From the NCBI GenBank assembly GCA_025356915.1, contig JANXQG010000055.1, forward strand, positions 1 to 11,106: a stretch of 11,106 bases of DNA, written 5' to 3'. Shown one piece after another: positions 5,826 through 11,106 of the stretch (position 1 is its first letter; the number at the start of each line of letters is the position of its first letter). The notes under the pieces are model-generated. The model worked only from the letters and a program-made list of their open reading frames with translations. It was not told the DNA's origin and did no database searches. A program made the position numbers and the translations under genes. The stretch is from Planctomycetota bacterium (GTDB lineage: Bacteria > Planctomycetota > Planctomycetia > Pirellulales > Thermoguttaceae).

Positions 5826-7558
5826 AAACAATGGAAAAGGTGTCAGGAGCCGTTTGTGCCAAGCACCCGGAGGGCCGTTCCGGCAAACGGTTCCTGACAC
5901 CTTTTCCGCCCCCTGCGCCAAGGGGGTTTTGGAATAGTAAGGATTTACTAGGCCATTCACTACAGAGAATAACCACACTCATACTTGTCACCACTACCGT
6001 CGTTTTGTCTATAGGCAAGGGAAAAATAGGGATTTGCGAGGAGAAACGCAGTGTACCTAATATCGTGATTATACTTGTCGACGATCAGGGCTATGGCGAC
6101 TTCTCCTGTCACGGCAATCCGGTACTCAAGACACCGAACCTTGATCGGCTGCACGACGAGGGAGTGCGGTTTTCCGATTTCCACGTTAGCCCTACCTGCT
6201 CGCCCACGCGGTGTTCCCTGATGACGGGACGGCACGAGTTCAAGTCGGGTGTGACGCACACGATCCTCGAGCGCGAACGGATGAGCCTTAAGGCGACCAC
6301 GCTGGCCCAGGTACTTCGCTCATCCGGCTACACGACCGGCATCTTTGGCAAGTGGCATCTCGGCGACGAACCGGACCGTTGGCCCGACAAGCGCGGCTTC
6401 GATGAGATGTTCATTCACGGAGCGGGCGGCATCGGGCAGTCCTATCCTGGAAGTTGCGGCGATGCGCCGGGCAACACCTACTTCAGCCCGGCCATACTCC
6501 ATAACGGCAAGTTTGAGAAGACCGATGGCTATTGCACCGACGTCTTTTTCCGCCAAGCGACGCGGTGGATGGAATCGGTGAAGGGGCAGCAGCCATTCTT
6601 CTGCTACATCACCACCAATGCCCCGCACGCACCGCTTCAAGTCCGACCGGAAGACGAGCGTCGTTACACCGGCAAGGTGGGGCCGAATGTGGCCAAATTC
6701 TTCGGCATGTTGGCCAATATCGACGACAACGTGGGCCGGTTATTGGCCCGGCTCGATGAGTGGGGCATCGCGCGGGAGACGCTGGTCATTCTCATGAACG
6801 ACAACGGCGGCACAGTCGGCGTTCCGGTCTGGAATGCGGGCATGCGCGGCCAAAAAGGTACACCGTGGCAGGGCGGCACCCGCGCCGCTTCGTTCTGGCG
6901 CTGGCCGGGTACGCTCAAGCCAGCCGACGTCGATCGCTTGGCCGCGCACATTGATGTATTCCCCACGCTGGCCGAACTTGCCGGGGTAAAGGTTCCGCCG
7001 CAGGTTGCCGAGAAACTCGACGGCCGGAGCCTCGTGCCGTTGCTACAAAATCCCGCTGCGGCGTGGCCCGACCGCTGCCTGTATACCCATGTCGGCCGTT
7101 GGCCCAAGGGTCAGGCGGCCGCGTCGAAATATCGGCAGTGTCGTGTGCGGAACCAGCGGTACAGTCTGGTCTGCGACACGAAGGACGGCTCGAAGCGATG
7201 GGAACTGCATGACCTGAAGACCGATTACGGCGAAAAGCACAACGTCGCCGAAGAGCATCCAGAAATTGTCAAGCAATTAGAAGCAGCCTATAATGCTTGG
7301 TGGAATGAAGTTCTGCCCTGCATGGAAAATGAGAATGCGGTCGGCCCAGCGGTCAATCCGTTCAGGGAACTCTTTTGGAAGCAATTCAGCATCGAAAGAT
7401 TCCCTAAAGAGACTGGTGCGATTATCCCTTCTCGACCTTTAGCACAAGAGAACTGCAAAGTCCGGGGTCTGGTCCATTTTTCGGCGAGAACGCATGAAAT
7501 TCACCCGAGATCCTTCCCCGAAAAAATGGACCTGACCCCTTTGCGTTCTCAACCATGA
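5816..7558 (+). CDS. Sulfatase 1 (formylglycine-dependent arylsulfatase family) with repeat-derived ends
   Basis: Type I sulfatase hydrolysing sulfate esters, probably on a polysaccharide. The catalytic core begins PNIVIILVDDQGYGDFSCHG (81-100) with metal-binding D89-D90. The maturation motif is CSPTR (C128 becomes formylglycine), then SLMTGR; GKWHLG (178-183) supplies Lys/His, NAPHAP (268-273) the second His, and NDNGG (328-332) the remaining metal ligands. Cys at the motif implies maturation by FGE, not encoded here. The family end LPCMENENAVG...NPFRELFWKQF falls at ~523. Both ends are odd: residues 6-30 are translated from hairpin repeat A (5833-5907), and the last ~35 residues cross hairpin repeat B. 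The signal-peptide-like segment ITTLILVTTTVVLSI is displaced to 52-66, with no ATG/GTG/TTG between repeat A and it. The 5816 ATG overlaps the propeller gene's stop; ATGs at 5822 and 5831 are alternatives. Function likely retained, export uncertain. Confidence 0.88.
   Translation: MAMKTMEKVSGAVCAKHPEGRSGKRFLTPFPPPAPRGFWNSKDLLGHSLQRITTLILVTTTVVLSIGKGKIGICEEKRSVPNIVIILVDDQGYGDFSCHGNPVLKTPNLDRLHDEGVRFSDFHVSPTCSPTRCSLMTGRHEFKSGVTHTILERERMSLKATTLAQVLRSSGYTTGIFGKWHLGDEPDRWPDKRGFDEMFIHGAGGIGQSYPGSCGDAPGNTYFSPAILHNGKFEKTDGYCTDVFFRQATRWMESVKGQQPFFCYITTNAPHAPLQVRPEDERRYTGKVGPNVAKFFGMLANIDDNVGRLLARLDEWGIARETLVILMNDNGGTVGVPVWNAGMRGQKGTPWQGGTRAASFWRWPGTLKPADVDRLAAHIDVFPTLAELAGVKVPPQVAEKLDGRSLVPLLQNPAAAWPDRCLYTHVGRWPKGQAAASKYRQCRVRNQRYSLVCDTKDGSKRWELHDLKTDYGEKHNVAEEHPEIVKQLEAAYNAWWNEVLPCMENENAVGPAVNPFRELFWKQFSIERFPKETGAIIPSRPLAQENCKVRGLVHFSARTHEIHPRSFPEKMDLTPLRSQP
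5833..5907. repeat. Palindromic repeat A (REP-like hairpin) inside the sulfatase 1 N-terminus
   Basis: A 16 bp perfect arm, GGAAAAGGTGTCAGGA (5833-5848), pairs with TCCTGACACCTTTTCC (5892-5907), and the stem continues through GCCGTTT/AAACGGT with one G.U. The apex can fold two small hairpins, GTGC-caa-GCAC (5856-5866, with one extra C) and CCGGA/TCCGG (5867-5871 with 5879-5883). The whole unit is 75 bases, exactly 25 codons, with no stop in the sulfatase frame. The GGTGTCAGGA core resembles hairpin repeats mobilised by REP-associated tyrosine transposases (RAYT/TnpA_REP); that assignment is from memory of such repeats. No long T-run follows, so a terminator is unlikely. Confidence 0.75.
7448..7550. 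repeat. Palindromic repeat B (REP-like hairpin) in the sulfatase 1 C-terminus
   Basis: Imperfect inverted repeat. The left arm runs GAGAACTGCAAAG (7448-7460), a four-base bulge, then GGGTCTGGTCCATTTTT. The right arm is AAAAAATGGACCTGACCC (7521-7538) followed by CTTTGCGTTCTC (7539-7550). Mismatches are one T/A change and short bulges. The core GGGGTC(A/T)GGTCC recalls repeat A's GGTGTCAGGA and common RAYT-type repeats. It ends four bases before the sulfatase 2 ATG and is read through in frame by sulfatase 1. Confidence 0.7.
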
Positions 7559-9045
7559 AGCAAATACATCTCATTTTTGCCGTCTTGCTACTGGCACCGC
7601 TGGCTGCGCTCCAGGCCGCAGCCCCGACATCGCCCGCCAAGCCGAACATCGTTTACATCCTCTGCGACGACCTGGGTTACGGCGATGTCCATTGCCTCAA
7701 CCCGCAGCGCGGAAAGATCGCCACGCCGCACGCGGACCAACTGGCCGCACAGGGTATGATGTTTACCGAAGCACACAGCGGTTCCTCCGTTTGCACGCCC
7801 ACCCGATATGGCATTATCACGGGCCGGTATGCCTGGCGGACAAAGCTTCAATCAGGGGTGCTCGGCGGCAACAGCCCGCCGCTGATTGATGTCGGTCGGC
7901 TCACCGTGCCTAAGTTGCTGAAAGAACAAGGCTATCACACGGGTTGCATCGGCAAATGGCACCTCGGCATGACGCTGCCCGACGCCAAGCAACTCGCCAA
8001 ACCAATCCAAAACGGCCCAAACACGCGCGGGTTCGACTTTTATTACGGCATTAGTGCCTCGCTGGACATGCCACCCTATGCGTTCATCGAGAACGACCGC
8101 TACACCGAGGCACCGACTGCCACGAAGCAGTGGATCCGCAAAGGCCCCGCTGCGCCAGGCTTTGAAGCGGTGGACGTGTTGCCCACGCTCACTCGCAAAG
8201 CCGTCGAGTATATCGACCGGCACGCCGCAGAGAAGAAACCGTTCTTCCTCTACTTTGCGCTCGCCTCGCCGCACACCCCCATCGTCCCCACGAAGCCGTG
8301 GCAGGGGAAATCCGGCCTTGGTGCCTATGGTGATTTCGTCATGGAAACCGACTGGGCGCTCGGGAAGCTCATGGAAGCGATCGACAAAGCGGGCATCGCG
8401 GACAACACGCTCGTCATTTTCACCAGCGATAACGGTTGCTCACCGGCGGCCGGCGTGGACAAACTCGAAAAACAGGGGCATTTCCCCAGTGCTGACCGGC
8501 GTGGCTATAAGTCCGACATCTGGGATGGCGGCCACCACATCCCCTTCATTGCCCGTTGGCCCGGCGTCGTCAAGCCCGGCAGTACGTGTAGCCAACTCAC
8601 CTGTCTTACGGATTTGATGGCGACCTGCGCCGATATCGCAGGTATGAAGTTGCCGGACAATGCGGGTGAAGACAGCGTAAGCATCCTGCCGCTCTTCAAG
8701 GGGCAAGATCGACCGGTGCGGGAAGCCGTCGTGCATCATTCAATCAATGGCATGTTTGGGCTGCGCCAGGGCAACAATAAACTCATCTTTGGTGCCGGCT
8801 CCGGCGGTTGGGGCAAAGGCGTGCGCGACGACGGCCCCATCCAGCTTTACGACATGGCGCACGATGTGAGTGAACGCCGGAACCGGCAGGCCGCCGCCAA
8901 AGCCGACTTTGCCCAGATGACGCAACTGATGGAGAAGTACATTACCGAAGGCCGCAGTACTCCCGGCCAACCACAAAAGAATGACGCAACCATCAACCTA
9001 TGGAAACAAGGGCGGCCTGCCGATCACCCAGGTGGTCCAGATTGA
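7555..9045 (+). CDS. Sulfatase 2 (secreted arylsulfatase family)
   Basis: A 496-aa type I sulfatase. Signal peptide MKQIHLIFAVLLLAPLAALQA (1-21), then the core from KPNIVYILCDDLGYGD (29-44) with metal-binding D38-D39. The formylglycine motif is C80-T-P-T-R84 followed by YGIITGR, the C-x-P-x-R signature. Other hallmarks are GKWHLG (133-138), SPHTP with H240, and TSDNG (290-294). The GGHHIPFIARWPGVVKPG segment (325-342) is a standard C-terminal-subdomain landmark. A relatively weak similarity to sulfatase 1 outside the motifs suggests different substrates or positions of sulfate. The ATG overlaps sulfatase 1's TGA (ATGA). I see no Shine-Dalgarno within 15 bases; the sequence there is the outer arm of repeat B. 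Translation therefore probably depends on ribosomes finishing sulfatase 1. It is the last gene of the operon; no clear terminator follows. Confidence 0.94.
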   Translation: MKQIHLIFAVLLLAPLAALQAAAPTSPAKPNIVYILCDDLGYGDVHCLNPQRGKIATPHADQLAAQGMMFTEAHSGSSVCTPTRYGIITGRYAWRTKLQSGVLGGNSPPLIDVGRLTVPKLLKEQGYHTGCIGKWHLGMTLPDAKQLAKPIQNGPNTRGFDFYYGISASLDMPPYAFIENDRYTEAPTATKQWIRKGPAAPGFEAVDVLPTLTRKAVEYIDRHAAEKKPFFLYFALASPHTPIVPTKPWQGKSGLGAYGDFVMETDWALGKLMEAIDKAGIADNTLVIFTSDNGCSPAAGVDKLEKQGHFPSADRRGYKSDIWDGGHHIPFIARWPGVVKPGSTCSQLTCLTDLMATCADIAGMKLPDNAGEDSVSILPLFKGQDRPVREAVVHHSINGMFGLRQGNNKLIFGAGSGGWGKGVRDDGPIQLYDMAHDVSERRNRQAAAKADFAQMTQLMEKYITEGRSTPGQPQKNDATINLWKQGRPADHPGGPD

Positions 9046-9132
9046 AAGACGTTCAGATTATTCCGGTCAATTCGTTGGAGATGAACTGACGATGCCACAA
9101 GATATGGAGCATTATCTTCCAAAACTGTGTTG

Positions 9133-9138
9133 TATAAT
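9133..9138 (+). promoter_or_regulatory. Candidate -10 box for the NusG-like gene
   Basis: A consensus TATAAT lies 107 bases upstream of the NusG-like ATG, in the otherwise empty stretch 9046-9245. No acceptable -35 hexamer is found at 16-18 bases (CATTAT region), so confidence is low. The predicted leader could fold: AGCCAC (9147-9152) pairs with GTGGCT (9211-9216) around an inner AGGCC/GGCCT hairpin (9167-9171 with 9183-9187). I see no match to the JUMPstart/ops element used by RfaH. Confidence 0.35.
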
Positions 9139-9245
9139 GAAGTGTCAGCCACGAAGGTCGCAGAGGAGGCCAAGGGCGTTGCGGCCTGAATTTTCTCCGA
9201 GGGCTGGGGGGTGGCTCGTACCAAAAGGCAAGGGAGGTTCCTGGC

Positions 9246-9803
9246 ATGCCGGTTTTAATGAAGGAAACATGTTTGTTTCCGGAAACGCTCTTAGAATCGC
9301 CCGATTCACTAGCGGTCGACAGTCAGTGGATGGTGTTATACACCAAACCTCGGCAGGAGAAGTCATTGGCGCGGGATCTCTTGTGTCGAATGGTCCCCTT
9401 CTATTTGCCACTGGTCAAAAAGACGCTACAGTATAGTCGGCGGCGGATAGCATCATTTGCACCGCTTTTTGACGGCTATTTGTTCATGTTTGGCGCAGAG
9501 CAACAGCGCATGACGTCGCTGGCAACCAATCGGGTTGTGCGGATTTTGCCGGTAAACGACGGCGAGCGACTGATTGCCGATCTTCGCCAGATTGAGCGAT
9601 TGATCGAGGCCAATGTCCCTCTGACCATGGAAAGCCGCCTCCAGGCAGGAAGGAAGGTGCGAGTCCGCAACGGATCGTTTGCGGGCGTCGAAGGGGTGAT
9701 TCTGCGGCGGCGCGGTAAAACCCGACTTCTGGTGAGCATCAACTTCTTGCAACAGGGTGCTTCGGTCGAAATCGAAGATTTCTGCTTGGAACCGCTCGAT
9801 TGA
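9246..9803 (+). CDS. NusG-like transcription antiterminator (UpxY/RfaH-type paralogue)
   Basis: A 185-aa NusG paralogue that would bind the RNA polymerase clamp and suppress pausing or termination in a specific operon. The NGN domain spans about 27-122: WMVLYTKPRQEKSLARDL at the start, then FAPLFDGYLFMFG (71-83) as the conserved F-P-L-F-P-GY-like strand, and NRVVRIL. The KOW domain spans ~132-183: LQAGRKVRVRNGSFAGVEGVI, then a basic RRRGKTR and INFLQQGASVEIE. An N-terminal extension of ~25 residues is not conserved in housekeeping NusG. ATG 9246 is supported by AGGGAGG (9231-9237) eight bases upstream. UpxY-type genes usually head exopolysaccharide or capsule clusters, and the next gene is a CpsB-type phosphatase remnant, which fits. 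It is not the housekeeping nusG, since secE and L11/L1 genes are absent. Confidence 0.88.
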   Translation: MPVLMKETCLFPETLLESPDSLAVDSQWMVLYTKPRQEKSLARDLLCRMVPFYLPLVKKTLQYSRRRIASFAPLFDGYLFMFGAEQQRMTSLATNRVVRILPVNDGERLIADLRQIERLIEANVPLTMESRLQAGRKVRVRNGSFAGVEGVILRRRGKTRLLVSINFLQQGASVEIEDFCLEPLD

Positions 9804-9809
9804 GCGGTT
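9790..9809 (+). terminator. Short hairpin across the NusG-like stop codon, possible weak terminator
   Basis: AACCGCTC (9790-9797), loop GATT, GAGCGGTT (9802-9809): a perfect 8 bp stem with a four-base loop that includes the TGA stop. It is followed by AATCTTCT, only moderately T-rich, so it may be an attenuating hairpin rather than an efficient intrinsic terminator. The position between the NusG-like gene and the rest of its presumed operon is notable. Confidence 0.35.
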
Positions 9810-9877
9810 AATCTTCTGGCCACTCATATAGAAGTTGATCGAATTTCCTACCGTTCATTTCCGCCAACTCTACTGCT

Positions 9878-9978
9878 CGCGGTTGAGACTGACACAAACC
9901 CGAAGCGCGAGCGAGGTTGTTAAGTTGTTGCCTCGCTTGCGCTTCGGGTTGGCATGGATTGGGACAATCTCAACCGCG
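9878..9978. repeat. Nested inverted repeat C (101 bases), REP/MITE-like
   Basis: Two concentric inverted repeats. The outer arms, CGCGGTTGAGA (9878-9888) and TCTCAACCGCG (9968-9978), match over 11 bp. The inner arms, AACCCGAAGCGCGAGCGAGG (9897-9916) and CCTCGCTTGCGCTTCGGGTT (9931-9950), match 19 of 20, the exception being a G.U pair in RNA; the loop is 14 bases. The inner CCCGAAGCG-AGCGAGG hairpin looks like an abundant planctomycete intergenic repeat I have seen before, but this is recollection. Within the 313-base gap 9804-10116 the rest holds only the stop-codon hairpin and a promoter candidate. Confidence 0.75.
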
Positions 9979-10039
9979 GACAGCATATCTCCTAAATTCC
10001 CCGACCGCATGGCTCATCCTTCGCGTACGTACAATGCCC

Positions 10040-10068
10040 TTGACCTCTCGCAGGCGTCTTGGTATTTT
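10040..10068 (+). promoter_or_regulatory. Sigma70-like promoter upstream of the PHP gene
   Basis: TTGACC (10040-10045, five of six), 17-base spacer, TATTTT (10063-10068, four of six). The start site would fall near 10075, about 40 bases before the PHP ATG. Plausible but degenerate. Confidence 0.4.
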
Positions 10069-10116
10069 CACCCTCTAGTTTGGGGAGAATCTACTTATCC
10101 TGGGGCTTGCATCCGG

Positions 10117-10368
10117 ATGGAAATAGCTGGCTCTTTCGTCGATATTCATTGTCATCTGCTTCCTGGCCTGGACGACGGTCCCACGACCTGGTCGGAATCG
10201 GTTTTGATGGCCGAGATGGCAGTCGCTGACGGGGTTTCCACGATCGTGGCGACGCCGCACCAACTAGGAAACAACGCCGGCAACCGCGGCGCCTTGATCC
10301 ACCCGAAGGTCGCCCAGCTTCAGGAATTACTCGACGAGCGGAAGGCCCACCGCCCAGTTTTTCGGTAG
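10117..10368 (+). CDS. Truncated CpsB/YwqE-type PHP-domain tyrosine phosphatase
   Basis: N-terminal third of a manganese-dependent PHP-fold phosphatase of the CpsB/CapC/YwqE type, which dephosphorylates the tyrosine kinase controlling polysaccharide chain length. The 83 residues begin MEIAGSFVDIHCHLLPGLDDGP, carrying the PHP metal motif H11-x-H13 and the family's LPGLDDGP. They continue through AEMAVADGVSTIVATPHQLG, with metal ligand H48 in ATPH. Full-length members are ~250 aa. Homology stops around LLDERK (residue ~76, base ~10345); AHRPVFR and the TAG are antisense reading of the neighbouring HlyD gene. The remaining metal ligands are missing, so it cannot be active. ATG 10117 is chosen because the family begins here; the frame is open back to 9835 but runs through repeat C and the promoter. 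The ribosome site is weak. Confidence 0.8.
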   Translation: MEIAGSFVDIHCHLLPGLDDGPTTWSESVLMAEMAVADGVSTIVATPHQLGNNAGNRGALIHPKVAQLQELLDERKAHRPVFR

Positions 10369-11106
10369 CTCAAGGACGCGAACATCCACGGTGAACTCCC
10401 TCGTTTCACGGTCCGCCTGCCGCCCCAACCGCGTCACTTCACCGCGATAGGCGTGATCAGGCTCCGAGCGAAACACAACTCGCACAGGCTGCCCGATGGC
10501 AACACGGGACATCTCGGTCTCATCGACCCAGGCGGTGATCCACAATTCCTTGGTCGAAATGAGACTCAGGACGGCGCTTCCCGGAACGGCGATGTCGCCG
10601 GGATTGCGTTGCCGCTGGACAATCAGCCCGTCAGAAGGGGCAACGATCTCGGTATCGCCCAGCAGCGCCTTCCGATAAGCAAGACTCGTTTCCGCGGCGA
10701 GCAACTGTTTGCGGCCTTCCACGAGTGCGGCCTCGGTGCGGGCGACCCCGGCCTGAGCGACCTTCCAGTCGGCGGTGATCTTGTCCAGGTCGGACTGACT
10801 GATGGCCCTGGTCGGGAGAAGGGACAGACCTCGTTTGTGATCGGCCGTGGTCTGTTCCAAGACTGCGAAAGCCTGGCCTCGATCCGATTGCAGTCGATCC
10901 AGCGAGGCCTGCGAGACCACAACCGACGCTTGCGCGATTTCGACCTGCGGCTTCATGTCCACATCGTCGAGCCTGACCAGCAGCTTCCCTGCCGTCACCC
11001 GGTCCCCCATGTCCACCAAGACCTCCTGAATGCGGCCCGATATTCTGGGACTGATGGTGGACTTAAAATGAGCCTCCAGCGTCCCCGTGCCCATCACTTC
11101 GGCGAC
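10327..11106 (-). CDS. HlyD/AcrA-type membrane fusion protein, partial at both ends
   Basis: Periplasmic adaptor of the HlyD/RND family, linking an inner-membrane transporter to an outer-membrane channel. The frame is open to the window's right edge, so the N-terminus (signal or anchor) is outside; 259 residues are visible. In order from 11106: a first lipoyl/barrel-sandwich half (VMGTGTLEAHFKSTISPRIS, GDRVTAGKLLVRLDD), a long alpha-helical hairpin (QVEIAQASVVV through LAAETSLAYRKALL), and a second lipoyl half (TEIVAPSDGLIVQRQRNPGD, AVPGSAVLSLIS). A beta-barrel follows (ELWITAWVDETEMSRVAIGQPVRVVF). The C-terminus breaks at VLELPKNWAVG; related proteins usually continue with QRAEVYIE-like sequence, whereas here LPLVE and the TAA are antisense reading of the PHP gene. 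Break at about base 10345. An MFP of this sort typically pairs with an ABC transporter or MacB-like permease to the right. Confidence 0.88.
   Translation of the reverse strand, partial: VAEVMGTGTLEAHFKSTISPRISGRIQEVLVDMGDRVTAGKLLVRLDDVDMKPQVEIAQASVVVSQASLDRLQSDRGQAFAVLEQTTADHKRGLSLLPTRAISQSDLDKITADWKVAQAGVARTEAALVEGRKQLLAAETSLAYRKALLGDTEIVAPSDGLIVQRQRNPGDIAVPGSAVLSLISTKELWITAWVDETEMSRVAIGQPVRVVFRSEPDHAYRGEVTRLGRQADRETREFTVDVRVLELPKNWAVGLPLVE
10340..10350. other. Recombination or assembly breakpoint joining two truncated genes
   Basis: To the left the plus strand encodes CpsB-type protein up to DERK; to the right the minus strand encodes HlyD up to NWAVG. The two homologies meet within about ten bases with no insertion sequence or repeat between them. 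Neither gene has a natural end here. Confidence 0.6.

Noticed and set aside
5833..5907. Repeat A as an intrinsic terminator for the propeller gene
   Set aside because: The stem is long and branched, there is no T-run after it, and the downstream sulfatase overlaps without its own promoter.
9195..9216. G-rich stretch in the NusG-like leader as a G-quadruplex
   Set aside because: The G tracts are unevenly spaced and the last has only two Gs; at best a weak two-layer structure.
8981..9436. 151-codon plus-strand frame bridging sulfatase 2 and the NusG-like gene
   Set aside because: It overlaps both real genes in another frame, passes through the candidate promoter and ribosome site, and has no domain features.
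9835..10116. Upstream extension of the PHP frame
   Set aside because: It would translate repeat C and the promoter region; family homology starts at MEIAGSFVDIHCH.
1..11106. CRISPR array, tRNA or rRNA genes
   Set aside because: No regularly spaced direct repeats and no cloverleaf or rRNA-like sequence was seen on either strand.

Overview
The window looks like chromosomal DNA from a member of the Planctomycetota, Pirellulales-like. This is an inference from gene content: two formylglycine-type sulfatases side by side, a GH29 alpha-L-fucosidase, a secreted GH5-like glycosidase, a membrane-anchored PQQ-type beta-propeller protein, a NusG paralogue followed by a CpsB-type PHP phosphatase, and several species-type palindromic repeats. 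Most secreted products carry clear N-terminal signal peptides. The theme is degradation of sulfated, fucosylated polysaccharide, next to the head of an exopolysaccharide locus.

Layout. Bases 1-116 are the 3' end of a plus-strand gene that runs in from the left (perhaps a transposase). Immediately against it, on the minus strand, come a GH5-like glycosidase whose C-terminus appears to be cut inside a second glycosidase-like domain (122-1417), a short orphan coding-like fragment (1454-1594), and a complete GH29 alpha-L-fucosidase (1628-3094). A ~395 bp divergent intergenic region holds a perfect 18 bp palindrome and a good sigma70-like promoter. On the plus strand there is then a tight four-gene unit: lipid-free exported FKBP-type prolyl isomerase (3490-4215), three-TM beta-propeller protein (4212-5825), sulfatase 1 (5816-7558) and sulfatase 2 (7555-9045). 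All three junctions overlap. After a ~200 bp gap come a NusG/UpxY-like antiterminator (9246-9803), a nested inverted repeat (9878-9978), and a truncated CpsB-type PHP gene (10117-10368). Its end meets the truncated end of a minus-strand HlyD-type membrane fusion protein (10327 to the window edge).

How it may work together. The fucosidase, GH5 enzyme and two sulfatases would act outside the cytoplasm on a sulfated fucose-containing or similar glycan. The FKBP and the propeller protein could assist folding or assembly of exported proteins from the same operon. The NusG-like and PHP genes are the usual first genes of a polysaccharide export cluster, but here the cluster stops after them.

The most unusual feature is structural. 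Two different long hairpin repeats with a related core (GGxGTC-GG) lie exactly at the two ends of sulfatase 1, and both are read in frame as protein: one replaces the normal N-terminal region ahead of the signal peptide, the other supplies a C-terminal tail that carries translation into the ATGA start of sulfatase 2. Together with the truncated GH5 gene, the orphan fragment and the PHP/HlyD breakpoint, the window reads as a plastic, repeat-shaped region.
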